NCBI GenBank assembly: GCA_950295325.1
Contig: OX485809.1
Span: forward strand, 248,001 to 312,000
DNA from: Polytrichum commune
Lineage: Eukaryota; Streptophyta; Polytrichopsida; Polytrichales; Polytrichaceae
Direction of reading: 5' to 3'
Length of the DNA stretch: 64,000 nt
This document shows, one piece after another, positions 48,390-61,200 of this stretch. Within the stretch, counting starts at the first letter, position 1. Every line of letters begins with the position of its first letter. The position numbers and the translations under genes were made by a program. The notes below the pieces were generated by a model that saw only the letters and a list, made by a program, of their open reading frames with translations, made no database searches and had not been told where the DNA came from.

Positions 48390-51300
48390 CGTGGAGAATC
48401 CTAAAATTTACACGTACCACATGTTAGGCTCTATGGACGGATGGTTATTTCTTTATCACCCATGATTGTATTGATGAGATTGGTGACAACAATATCAAAT
48501 ATGAAGTAAAACAATCCAATTTTTCTTATTTTGATTGACATTATTATCGACATTATGAAATGTTAATATTTGTTTCAGTATATAAAATAGTTTAGTTGTC
48601 CAAAGTTTTAGAGGCCGGCCTCCAACCCAAAAGGGGCGGAAATTTCATGTATTAATTGGCCTTAAGAAGTTTCAAATTCAAATGCTATCATCATAAGGCC
48701 TTCGCCAATTTCAAATCATTCTATTTTGCTATTCTCTTCATATAGAAGGACTCTAATACTTGGTATGTCAACCTTGACATAGAAAACGAGTGTCAAAACC
48801 ACAAGTATATATATTTTTAATGGTAATTTCATATATATATAAAATCAAAAAATAAGAGGATTGATTGGCTTGCAAATTGCAACCACTTGTTTGAATTGCA
48901 TTTTCAAGTAGTGGCTACCAAGTGAACACGTTTTTAATCCAAGATATAAAACAAAATTTGCTTATGTACAAGTCTAGTGAAATATGATTTAGGGTTACGA
49001 TATCCTTGCAATTATTTTGAAGAATTTGTACACCTTGAATTGTGTTGCGCTGAACCTATTTACCATTCTATGGATATGATATGCATGAAAATGGTGAAAG
49101 TTGTATTCTAAATACCCAAGAAATAGAACATCATGAATAGGACTTATAAAGCGTTATCGATATGATACAACTCTCATGTCTAGTGCCTTGAAATAATATT
49201 TGTATATCATCAATGGTTGTTGCAATTGTGTTTAAACTTAAGCGTAAGCAATTGACACGTACCAATGATCTTAGATGAAAAAACATTTTCTTTTCATGCT
49301 TTGGGCGGTTTGGTATTACGGTAAGATTTTTTTTGAATCAATGTTTATGAACAATAAATCTCTGTTGTATTGCATTCAAAAAGGGGAGATTGGTTGGACT
49401 TTGAATATTTACCTCTTTGGGTTGATGCTACTCGAGCTCGAGGAAGTGAAATTTCGGTTTTAAAACACCAAATGTTTGGATAATGTCATTGTCCGGATCG
49501 ACTACCTAAAAGTAATGTGATGTTGTTGTCGTTGCACGATCTACCGAAGATTTTCAGGCTTATACAACACACTTCATTATTTTCCGGTTACTTGATATTC
49601 AAATGTAACATGTTGTCTTGAAGCATGAGGACATTCAGGTGGTAGACTTTTTGTGTGGAAATAAAAAAACCAATGAGTTAAACTGGTCACAAATGTGGCT
49701 TCATGCTAAAATTTCACAAAATTTCACATATTCATCACATGTTTGATAGAGTTCTTTTTTTTAATCCTTGATGTTGAACTAACAAGCTTGACATAAACTA
49801 CACAAATATTATGAAAGGTCTTGTTGAAACCTATTAGTGCATTTAGGTATACTTGCAATTGAACAAAAAAAAATACCAAACTTCAAAACTATGACATTAA
49901 GGATGCCTCCAATTACAAAGAAGACAAATCACACTTGCTGGTAAGATGTCAATTGATCATGTTCATAAACATAAAGCCAAAAACCTATACCACATATTTG
50001 CGAGTACGGTGCAACCAAGATTTTTTTCCCCCTCAACTAAATCAGCAAAGAATGTGTTGTGGTGCATCAACTCACACCACAATGCTAGAAACATACGAGT
50101 CTGACAAAAAACGCACAACAATCGTCACTCGAAGACACTGCAACCATAAAACCAGTCTCCCAAAAACCTATATGTTATATCTCGTGTTCAAAGCATAGTT
50201 TAGGTTTTCGCCAATATTTGGATGCTTAGGGTTAGACTACCTTCTTTTTTTTTGCAAGAAAAACAACTTCTTGGTAACCTCCATCATCGAGTAATGTACA
50301 AATACTAACAAATTTGGAGATATAATATCAAAGTCTCGAAATCCGTACTTCCACTTCACACCGTTGGAATCTAATACCGTACATTTTATATGATTATGTC
50401 AACGAGATTTTATGTATGTTTCCTTGGAAAAACAAGAAGGGTGTGTTTGCACACGAGGTATAGGAGGATCGAAGTCTGAGGTTTAGGGCAATTTTATTTA
50501 TTTATAATGAAGTGTGAAATGTAGCATATGACTTTAGATTTCACTTAAGATTTAAATTCATCTAAGCAAGTTCCACCTCATAGAGAAAGACATGCATGCA
50601 CATGGGAATAATTAATGTAATACCCAATTTAGTAATTATATGATACCCATTTCAATAATTATATAATACCCATTTTAGTAATTGTATAATACTCAATCCA
50701 ATAATTATACAATACATGATATATCAATGTATGCATACTCTATATATAAATTGCTCCGAGTTTAGACCATATCATTATCTTTGAAATGAGTTGAGAGCTT
50801 CAAAATCTTCAAGATATGAATAAACTTGGGTTGCAACAAATCATCTAGAATTCCTCTCATTGTTCACACCTATATCAAGTTTATATATATATACATATGT
50901 TTTGTTTTTTTTTTTACTTTTAAAGATGTTGAAATGAGTGTAACTTTATGTTTATTGTTGCATTGGTTGTATTAACAAATGATAAGTGGTGTGAATATAA
51001 GATCAAACACACTGTTACTATTATATTATATTATATTATATTATGTTTATGGCACTATGGGAGGCTCCATATTGATACGAGTAAAAGTTGTGCATTGTAA
51101 TTTCTCCCAAATGTGATAATTTACTTTATAGATGTTGATTTTGTCAAGTTGGTAAGAGTGTGATCACGGGGACCAAAGGATCAGTCTTAGAGGATCAAAA
51201 CCCACCTCATACTAAATATCTAGAGGTTTTGAGCCCGGATATTTGGGGTTACGAAGTGATGTGTTCTCGACTTCGCAAAATGAGCAAAGTCCGCAAGACC

Positions 51301-52990
51301 AATTCGATTTTCATTGACTTTATATGTATAAGTGATTAACTAACTTAGTATGTGTCGAAGGTTGATGAACTATGTTGAAATATTTTGTTAATTTCTTGTA
51401 ATATGGCACTTGATGACCTGGCTAGTTTTCCGTCAAGTAGAGAGACGATCTCATGGCTGGGAATCGAACCGCCAACCACTCCGTTCGGTTTGGGTACCTT
51501 TCCAACATCGTCTGACGGTTTAGGGTCATCTCAGACCAAAAAACAAATGCTTTTTGAAGACACGCATCTAACATTTCTATCACATAATAGTCACAACAAC
51601 CTTGAGGTAAGTATGCAAATGAGGGGGGGGGGGAGGGGGGAAACAATTCTTGGAGCATTGACTCCCGTATTATAGCATGCATCTTTGGCACTAGAACAAA
51701 TTTTAGGGCTAGTCTTTTTATAGCTAAGAATATTGGAATATGAAGAGTTAGAGTTTGTCTTTACTTGAAATTAAGAATGACGAACATTCAAAAATGCCAA
51801 ATAAAAAGGCCACACAAGTGATAAGGCATGTGTGGTATCTCTTCCTAACTAGACACCTGTATTTGAGTGGGATATGATATTGATGGACCTTACAATTTGA
51901 TGTTCTCTTAAAAAGATTGAAAATTAAAACATTCTGAATAATTTTGATAAATAATAACTTTTGGTGAAGTTTGCCCTGTGATACTTGTAATTTTAAGAAT
52001 CAAAATTGGGAAGCATATGATTGTATTGTAGCATGCTTAAAAGCAATATACAACTTGTGCTTTAGGAATCCACTATCTAAGGCCTACAAAAAAATGCCAA
52101 ATTAAAACAACTTGCATAAATAACTATCTATACTAAATGTTTGTAACAAAATATATACATATTTATAACAAGGGAGTTGCCACCCCATGTAACCATTGTC
52201 CATGTAGCAATTCACTCACTCGAGGATGAAGGTGTGGGTGCCCATTGTGGGCATTCTCAACTTGCGTATCTGTATGGTTGTGGGCTGAATGTGCTAAAGT
52301 GGTATTGTGAAAAATACAAATCGAGGTGAAGCTCTATTGTAAAGACACCAACTTGAGGTTAGAGTGTGCTTGGAATGCCATTTATATGTCCCTTCTAAAG
52401 TGTTACATGCAATGTTTAAGAAGAGAATTGTGCCTCATCGAAACAAACATGTGTCGTATGTGCAACTTTGCCTATGAAGCACTTGCAATATACATGGAAC
52501 TGGTTCCAACCTAATTACAACATACGTGCAACATGTAGTGTGTCTTCAACCGTGTTGACAAACAAGGGCCCACATTTCTTCAGTTGCCTAAACTAAACTT
52601 CACAATTGTAAGTGATTGTTTGTGATTGGGTTCTGGTTGTATGCTCCAAATGATATGTTCGCATAATCAAAGCATGGACAAATTAATGGTGTTTAATATC
52701 GAATCAACGACCCGAGCCAGCTAGCCACTTAAGACAAGTGACCATGTAAGGCACACACACACGCACACACACATGCACACACTATTCAACTCCAATGTGT
52801 GTTATTTGTTTCCATATGAAGCCTTACATGCTTGCAACATACTATCGGTAACGCTAAGTGGCCTGCCATGAGAACGATTACACCACACACAACAAATTCA
52901 TCATTAAACATAGTGGAAGGCTATAACAATGACATGCATATTTATGGGTTGATACTCAATCAACAGTTCAAGATGTGAGGATCAACAATT
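48390..52990. other. AT-rich intergenic region
   Basis: No gene recognised. Contents: TA-rich microsatellites, a TTATA run at about 51018-51043, a SINE-like copy at 51407-51537, a run of 11 G at 51623-51633, and a CA run near 52755-52780. Confidence 0.55.
51407..51537 (-). mobile_element. tRNA-derived SINE-like element, copy 2
   Basis: The minus strand begins GGTCTGAGATGACCC and contains GGTTCGATTCCC (complement of 51459-51470), a full match to a Pol III B box, then ATCGTCTCTCTACTTGACGG. It matches the copy at 29505-29617 over its whole length. Confidence 0.65.
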
Positions 52991-55222
52991 CAAACCATGA
53001 AGCTAGGCAATCCAAAGTCAAGTAAAACGAGTGAAAGCGATACGAAGTTAGGGAGGGAGAGCATCGATGGCCTCCTCGAAACAACTACACCTAACACAGA
53101 TCCAACACCACTAAATCTAGTGATCGAAAGCCAACACACTAACAAACAAAGAGAGACGACGCTAACCGTTAAGGCTGCCGTGAACGAGGGACGCTTCACC
53201 TTGATCAGAGCCGTGGACGGGTTTAATGGACGTGACTAAGGAACAAGTGCCGCCCGCTAACGTACATAGATACGTGGTTTGATACTCGAGACCACATAAC
53301 GTCGTAGCTTAATACCAAGACCTCAAGATGGAAGGAAAGGAGGGAGCTAAGGAGGAAGCGATCCAAAGGCAAGTGAGAGCAAGCGGCGAAGCGGCATGAA
53401 GTTAAGAGAGAGGCAGACAAAAGCGGCGTGGGTATAGGGGCCTCTTCGCACCGCAGAGGAGAGGAGAGAGGGAAGGGAAGGGAAGAGAGGGGGAAGGTTC
53501 GAGAAGGAGCTTAACTGGAGAGCGAGCAGGGCAGAGGAGAGAGAGAGAAGAGTCGGAACCTGAACAAGGGAAGGGAAGGAGAATGGGAGAGAAGGGCGGG
53601 GTTGGGGTTGGACGGAGGGGATCTATGACCGCGGGCCATTAAGGAAGGAAGGGCCGCAGCATTAGGGTTTGACGCTCCAGGGGGGGAGCGAGCGTGAGCG
53701 AGGAGCTAGGTAACATAGAGGAAGCACTGTGGTCTGAGGAGGACACGCTTGCGCGGGTGACATACTTCACGTACTTGGCGGATGCTGCAGTATGCGAGCG
53801 AGGATGCACAGGGGGTGAGCTTAGGCCACGAGTGACGCTGGGTAGTTCGGTGGGGGGAGGAGGAGGAGGATGAGGATGCGGTGAGAAGGAAGAGGAGGGA
53901 GGTTGCGAGCGAGGGAGGGAGCGAAGGAAGGAAGGAAGGAACGAGTGGCTCGGCTGCATGCGTGCATGGTGATGGCATCAGCTCGTCGTAGGGTTTGTGG
54001 CGGTTTGAAGGTCGCCCTGGCTCGTGTGCCGTTGCTGCTCTCGTTCGGTGGCTCGGGTCGTCGCCGGATATTTGGAGCGATTGATTGTACGTGATAGGGA
54101 GTGGACCTAGGTCGCATTTCCATCGAGTGAGTGTGCGTGCAGGTGCTGTTTCCCGCCCTCCCTGGAGGTGGCCGGGCATCGCAGATGGTGTGGTGTGGCT
54201 GCTGTTGCTGCCGGTTGTGTTATCATGTTTGTGTTGTTGACGCGAGATTGAGTGTATTTTCATGAAGCTGAAGGACGGCGAATCACCATATCGTGGATGT
54301 GAAACTTCAGGGCTGCTGGTTGAATCTGGACCTCTGGCTTACCGGAGTGTATGGAGGCAGGGGTTACCTTGGGCCGCTTGTTTTTTTAAGTGCTGGGGGA
54401 GTCGGATTTCCTGTCATGCATGAAGGTAATTTGAAGAGTTTCTATCGACATTTTTATTAGCATAAAAAACCTTAATCAATGGAGAGCACATAACTCGGAC
54501 TACGGGGATGGAAGAATTCTCAGAATAGGATAATTGGTTGAGATCATCAAGTGTGGAGGTCTTCCGTAGTATCCTCATGTGCCTGTGAGGTTCTTTTGTA
54601 AGCATATCAATTTTGCAGTGGGTTTTCATTCTGCATAGCTGAGTTCTCTCTGTACATTGCCCGAGCGTCGATGGATCGCCCAACCCCATTTCTTGGTATG
54701 GGAAGATTGTGCTAGTCCTGGAGCCTTTATTGATGTAGTAGCAATGGCTGAGTGCAGAGGATTATTATACAGAGGGTCGATTTTTGTGCAAATGCATCGC
54801 AGGGGTGTAGAGAAGCGAGAGTTCATGCGGACTTGCCAATCTATGCATCTAATTCTCCCGTAACTTTGAACAGTCATGATACTCTCCAACAAAGTTAGCG
54901 AATCAGCTGGTGACCGATGATGAGATGGAAGACAGAAATGTGACCTAATTGAGCACTTCGTCAGTCCTCTATTTTATCTGTAGGTTTCATACTTTGTTTT
55001 GGCATGTGAACGCATGACCTAATATTCTAAGCAACCATTATTACAGAGATTTAGTGCCTAGCTTGTGTTTTTAGGCACGGTCTATCACATGTGTCATCTC
55101 CCTCTCTCCCTTTCTCCCTCTCTCTCGATGTCTGTGCCTCATGGGACTGCTGTGCTGCTGACAATTAATTCTCTATTTTGTGGCAAGCAGGAGCTCGAGA
55201 CTTGTGGAATGTTAGTTAATTG
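52991..55222 (+). promoter_or_regulatory. Promoter and 5' leader region of the ATXR3-like gene
   Basis: Sequence turns GC- and purine-rich from about 53.3 kb. A telo-box-like TTAGGGTTT lies at 53662-53670. Non-coding leader exons probably occur here: a splice acceptor (AAGCAG ending at 55190) precedes the coding exon, and an in-frame TAA at 55217-55219 shows the coding frame does not extend upstream. Low-complexity ORFs on both strands are not considered genes. Confidence 0.55.
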
Positions 55223-58200
55223 ATGTTGGACTGCACTGCGGCAGCAGCAGCAGATCAACTGAACTGTATGGATAGAAGCCGAGGTTTTAGTGGGCACCAG
55301 TTTGAAGAACAGCCTCATCTTGTTCCGCGGCCAATTGAGTGGACTCGTAATTGCTTCAGTTGTGGGCAGCCAGGACATGTGGCCAGGGAATGCACTCGGG
55401 GCCATTTTGCCAGGAATCTGGGCATACAGGTTGGGTTTTTTGGAAGGGCTTATCCCCAGGGCTGGCTAAATCCTGCTCTTCGCCCCCTGCCTCTGCATAG
55501 CAGGGAACCTGAGTTCCTAATTAATAGAGAAGATGGCCCACAAGCATGGCAGCAACAGGTTTCACGGGACTTTCAAGAGTCTCGTGGTTTGGCCGCTAGG
55601 AATCTCTCTTTCATGCAGAATAGGGTGGTTGATAGGGCCAGAGATAGGCGGTCAGGGTGGGCGGATTCTGGAACCCAGTCACATCTTTCGGGATGCCCTC
55701 GTCCTTCTGAAGAAACCTTCGCCAGCGCATTGAAAAAGAATAATATTAATAAACAGCCACCACCTGTGAGGCGCCCTATCGCCTCGAAAAGGAGCTGTGG
55801 GCATAGGAAGGAACTAGAGGGTAGTGACACATTGTTGAGGGCGTTCACCAATTGCAGCACCAGTGCCTGTGATGACAGAAGGGGTCCTAATTCAGAGGCC
55901 GCTAGTGGTTCTTTATCGGAGTATTCTCATGGAAAATCAGGTAACCGAGGGCAGAGGGATTGGGGAGGTGACCTGGAAAGAAGGAATTCCGAACCCGGGA
56001 CATGCTCTCCTGATTTACGTGGTGGTGATTTCAGAGATGGTCAATCTGGGAATACTAGTGCTGTACACAGTGAGAGGGCAGGAACCAGATACCAAGAAGT
56101 ACTCCCGGAGAGTTACGGGCCATGTGGAATTCCAGCGCAAGTGGTGATGGTGGACAGGTTGGATTCAGCAGATGATTTAGAAAATGGGGAAATTTCTAGG
56201 GAGGATAATGTTGATCATGACTTATCGGCTCCTTCAAGGGGTTTACAGTTGGACATGGACAAAGGTGACACATTATCCTCTGCGCATGCTCTGGATCATG
56301 GAAAGAATCAACCTCCTCATCAAGAATCGCCTACCGAGAAAGTTTTCTACAATAATAAGGAATTGGACGAGGAAAAATCTGCAAGTCTGCCTGCAGACGT
56401 GCATGTTGTACGGCCAAAGTTGGAGATAAAAGATAAACATGAAACGAGGCTTAGGCCTGGCAATAATTCAAGTGTCCGGCCCTCTTCAAACGACAATGGG
56501 GTGAACATGCGTGTAGAGAGAAAAGTGGACGGAGAGGATAGAGAAGGATCTGAGTGGTTTTCATCCAAAAGAGACCTGGATCAAGTTGGAAATGCAGGTG
56601 TCTGCAGGTGTGTTTCACACAGCAACAGCGGCTGTGCAGGTTTTCCTTATTGTATTGAGGCTAGTAACCGAGGAGGTGAAGTGAATTCTTGGCAGGATGT
56701 AGACCGGGGTCAACCCACTTCTAGCGAAATGGTAAACCGATTACATCATTACCAAGTTTTGGAGGGAGATATGCAGACCTGTAACTCAAAACTTGAAAGG
56801 GAAAACCCCCAATGCCATACTTCCGACAATAGGGAAACAGTGTCTGTTGCAACAAACCCACAACCTACTGGAGGTTCTCAGCCTCTGTTTGGCAGAGGTT
56901 TTACTTCCGGACCTGTTTCTCACCACAACTCAAGCATGGTGTGGAGAGGGCAAAACTCAAGAGGCTGGGGTAGCGGCCATGTTTCAATTGAAGAACCGGT
57001 GATTTTAAGGTCAGGCATTGGTGGATGTGCTGGGAACAGTAGTACCAGAGGTGCATTATCAAGGTCGTCAGGTTTTTCAGATCCTAAAGAATGGCAAGTG
57101 GAGTCAGAAGACATGGAGAGGACCCTTGGAAATAAGGGGCGATTGATGTCAGAACATGTATCCTGTCTGCACATAAATGGCATGCAAGAGAGTGGGCTGC
57201 AACGCAACCGAGACATTCCAATGTTTCAACCAGATGTGGGTGCACATGTGCTGAATGGAAGTGGTGGTTTTTCAACCAGTGGTTCTCAAAAAATGGATCC
57301 ATCTCTTCGCAAGAATATAGATCATATTGAGAGAAATTGTCTGCAGTCTGATGGAGTCCAAACAGAAGTTTTCGAGAAACATTACAACATTGATGCACGT
57401 GTGGAGAAGTTAATGTCCAAATTTCCACTGGTTCAGGGAAGAGAACAAGACAGTGTTGCAGGTATGTCGACTGGAGAATTCAGAAATAGATACATTGCTA
57501 GTCGGAGTTTGAATGTGTTGCTGGCATTTACTTCTTTACTTTCTGAAGAGCTGGGATTTCTAGCTTAGTGTTCTGAGTTTTATCAATTTACGGAAGATTA
57601 TGTGGATGTGGTATTTAGTTGTTATTGGAGCAAATCTCAGCTGGGTCCATACGAGATGTTTGCCATTGAGGGTTCTCATTTTTTTGATGTGTTGAGAAGT
57701 AGATCATCCTTCAAAAAATGACTCATTCTTATTGCTGACTGGATGCACTTTCTACTGTGAGGGAGATTATCCTGTCGTGCTGCCTGTTGCTTTCAAGTCC
57801 TTGGAGGGCATTTTGCAACTATCCAAATGTCTATTCTTCTCCCCTAATGGTGTTAGAGGCTTAGGTCAGCAGGATTGACGAGGTGATTTCATGAGTTTCT
57901 CATGGATCACGTTTTTTTATTTTATTGTTGCAGATGCTTTAATGGCTGCATCGCAGCAAGTTAGTGAGGATGAGTTCGAGGGCGAGAGTGAAGGTGGGTA
58001 GAGTATCAATCCACCACTTAAATGCACTTTCATTTTACTGGGTTGGGAAGTTGTGAAATTTGTCTTCTTTCTAGTTTCTCATATAGGTCCGAGCATGTTC
58101 ATGACCTTGATTCGCACATGCGAAACTATCATGGTAGCAAGGATGTGGTTATATCCTTTCTGTGAACAGCTTGAGGGCCTGCAACACTGTCCATATGCAT

Positions 58201-61200
58201 TTTGGTTCAACTTGGGCTTGAAATAACTTACGCAATCTGTTCTGCCTTCAGCATGTTGCATGAGATACAGATCAGGATACAAATTTATACCTACCAATGT
58301 ATGAACAATATTTTATCGAGCTTTATAATCCTTACAAATCCACAGAATCCATAGATGACAGTTGTTGCATGACAGGTTGGCTCTACTACTTTTAAAGGTC
58401 CTTAGTGTAAGCTTGTTAGCTATCTCATGGGCTTGGTTGGGTAGATGCAAAGTTTCTTCATAATATCGGATAGATGTCTCAAATGAAAGATTCGCCCAAC
58501 AGTCCTGAGGGTTTCTTGGGTTATGATTGCAAATATGCTATATATATATATATATATGAGGACTTGTGATATGCATCAAAATTGTCTACATATGTTGTGT
58601 CCTTCGTTCATGTGGTTTGCAAGACTCTAAGGTTGTTGAGTAGATAAATCTATAATTATTTGTAGGATAAGGCACTGCATGAGTGAAGGATTTCTGGAGA
58701 CATGAACTCTCTCTGACTGGTTCTATGTGTGAGAGAATCATTCACAAAGATTTTGCAGTAATAGTACATCGTTCGTGTTTGATGCTATTACTTGTAAAAC
58801 CTTGTTGGAATCTAACCATTGACAATTCTTATTGTTTACGGTCTGCAAGTGTGGTTGAGATTATTTGCGTCAGTAAGTAAATTAATCTGCTCAGGAATTT
58901 GGCATTCCGTGACCCTCAGTTGCTAGCTGGTGATGTCTTGTTGAAGCAATTTCAAGGGCTTGATATAAATGATGAAAGGGTAGCTGAGGGAGTTTCATCC
59001 ACAGTTAGTTGGGCATTGACCAGACTGTCCTGTAGCGGTGTAGTTCTATTAAGAGGTTTATCCAATTACTGTGAGGACTTTACAATTGAATAAGCATTGA
59101 TAATGTATTTGAATTGATGGATTTGCAGGTTTTGAATCCATTTCTAAGATCTCTATTGAGGTCCAACATGTGGAGAGCAAATCTGAGGCACCTGCAGAGC
59201 TCCAGGTTCCTGATGTATCTACAGATGTCCCTTCAACATCTCCTGTTGGAGTGAAATTGAGCTCTCAAATAAGCAACCCACATTGTTGGAAGTTTCCTAC
59301 AGCAGGAGGAGATTGGAGACTCACCCAAACAGAGAGGGCTGACTCAACAGGGGTTGTGGTAGGACGACTTCCAAGCTGGAGAAAGGAAGTAATGAATAGA
59401 GGAGTTAGCCTTTGTGAGATCGAAAACCGGGGGCTGACTGATCCTCGAAAACAGCCTCATGGGGCTGTGTTGCAGCAGCTGCCAAAATTGGACATACCAG
59501 GCTGGGCAATGGGATGTGTTGACAAGATTGACAATGCACTGGATGAAAAACCTGCTCACTATCCGCAATTAAGTGGAACATTACCTGGAAGATCTGGGCC
59601 CCTTCTAAACTCTCAGCTATCCATACCTGACTCCTCAACAACCACAGGGCTTGTAATTACTCCCAGATCCTCTAGAGCATTAGCTAGTGGGGCCAATGTT
59701 ACAAGTGGAGCCGTTGGAAATCAAGTGAAAGAGGCAGGCAAACCTATGAAAGTGCGGAAGCCAGGGCAATCGAGAAGCTCAGGACACAAGCCTGAAAGCT
59801 CAATTATCAGCAGGAAAACTATCCCGGCTGCTGAGCAGACTGTGGGCACTATCACAAGCAAGACCTTGTTGCCAGGTGCTACTGGTAGCAATCATGTATT
59901 GGATAACCAGAACAACAGAGCTGTGAGCCAAAAGCCTGGAGAGCAGTTGACTAGTCTCCCTCCTCTTGCCAGCCAAAATAATGCAGGTGATCAGCAGAAT
60001 ATTGCCTCATTCAGATCAAGGGCTACCGCTCACACTTCTAAATGGAGCCGCAATTCTTCCTCTGTTGTCTTACGAAGGCATGAGTTGCAGCTAGACACTG
60101 GATTTTGGCACTATGTGGATGCAGCAGGTCATGAGAGGGGGCCGTTCCTCATGTCTGCCTTGCAGGCACTTGTAGCAGAAGGAAGGCTTCCTGATGGAGC
60201 CAGCGTTTTTAGGAAGACTGACAACATCTGGGTACCTGTCTCACACCTAATGTCGTGTTTTCAGGCATCTGCTCTGCCTCCTGCATCAAGTGGGATGCCA
60301 GGGTCTTGCTCTAGCCACTTCAGTGAGGAAACTGACTGCAGCCCATCAGAACCTCTGCCACCATCTGTCCTCTCCAGACTTTCTGAGGCTTTTGCTTCCA
60401 AGGAGTTGTACACAGCCACTTCTATGTTGGGTGGTAATTCACCATTATTTCATGAGGAACACCCACAGTTTCTTGGGTACACTAATGGGAAATTACATGA
60501 ACTTGTGATGAGATCGTTCAGGGGAACTTTTCCAGGTTTCTTGAATGATGCTTTGACAATGTGGTTGCTTACAAGGAAGTCAGTCACAGAGTCAACAGGA
60601 ATGGCCCTTGTCTCAACTCCAGACGACACAGCTATAGCAGCGAGTCCAGTTGCAAATGTTGTGGTGAGTGGGTCAACCTTCATGGAGCCATCTGCTGGTT
60701 CAAGGAAAGTTGCTGTGAAGATGTGCAATGAGGGTAAGCAGGCCCGTGTATCTGCAAAGTATCAGGAGACCATCATAGAGGCACAAGTAAAGGATGACAA
60801 CTGCGACTTGGATGGGATTGGGAAGAGGAATCTACGAACGACTGGGCTTATTAAGCCTTCAGGGAATAGCTTATTGGGAATACGAGATGTGTCCAGCCCA
60901 ATTGACCATTCACTTAGTTTTGTGACTGATGCTGACCAGGTCTTGTCACAGCAGTTCCCAGGCCAGAGTCCTGTTTCAAGTCAGGCTTTTGATACCGAAT
61001 CTCCGTGCAATCTGAAATCAAGCAAATCTAGAAATGAGATTGCAGCTGATAGTGCTCCCTTGGGTTCAGGTGTGTACATACTACATGAACCATATTCATT
61101 TCATTCTCTATGTGAGTTACTGGTATTAATTGAGCAGTAATGAGTCTTACTTGGTGCATCTTAGTTATTGATGGCTTGAAAGGAGTAGTTTTGTCCTGTT

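Noticed and set aside
53639-54263. Minus-strand ORFs upstream of the ATXR3-like gene
   Set aside because: Ser/Pro-rich translations of purine-rich promoter sequence; no domain and no conserved pattern.
57462-57568. Stop at 57568 as the end of the zinc-knuckle protein
   Set aside because: The stretch after 57461 starts with a good donor (GTATGT), and the next exons continue the ATXR3 homology. A short retained-intron isoform remains possible.
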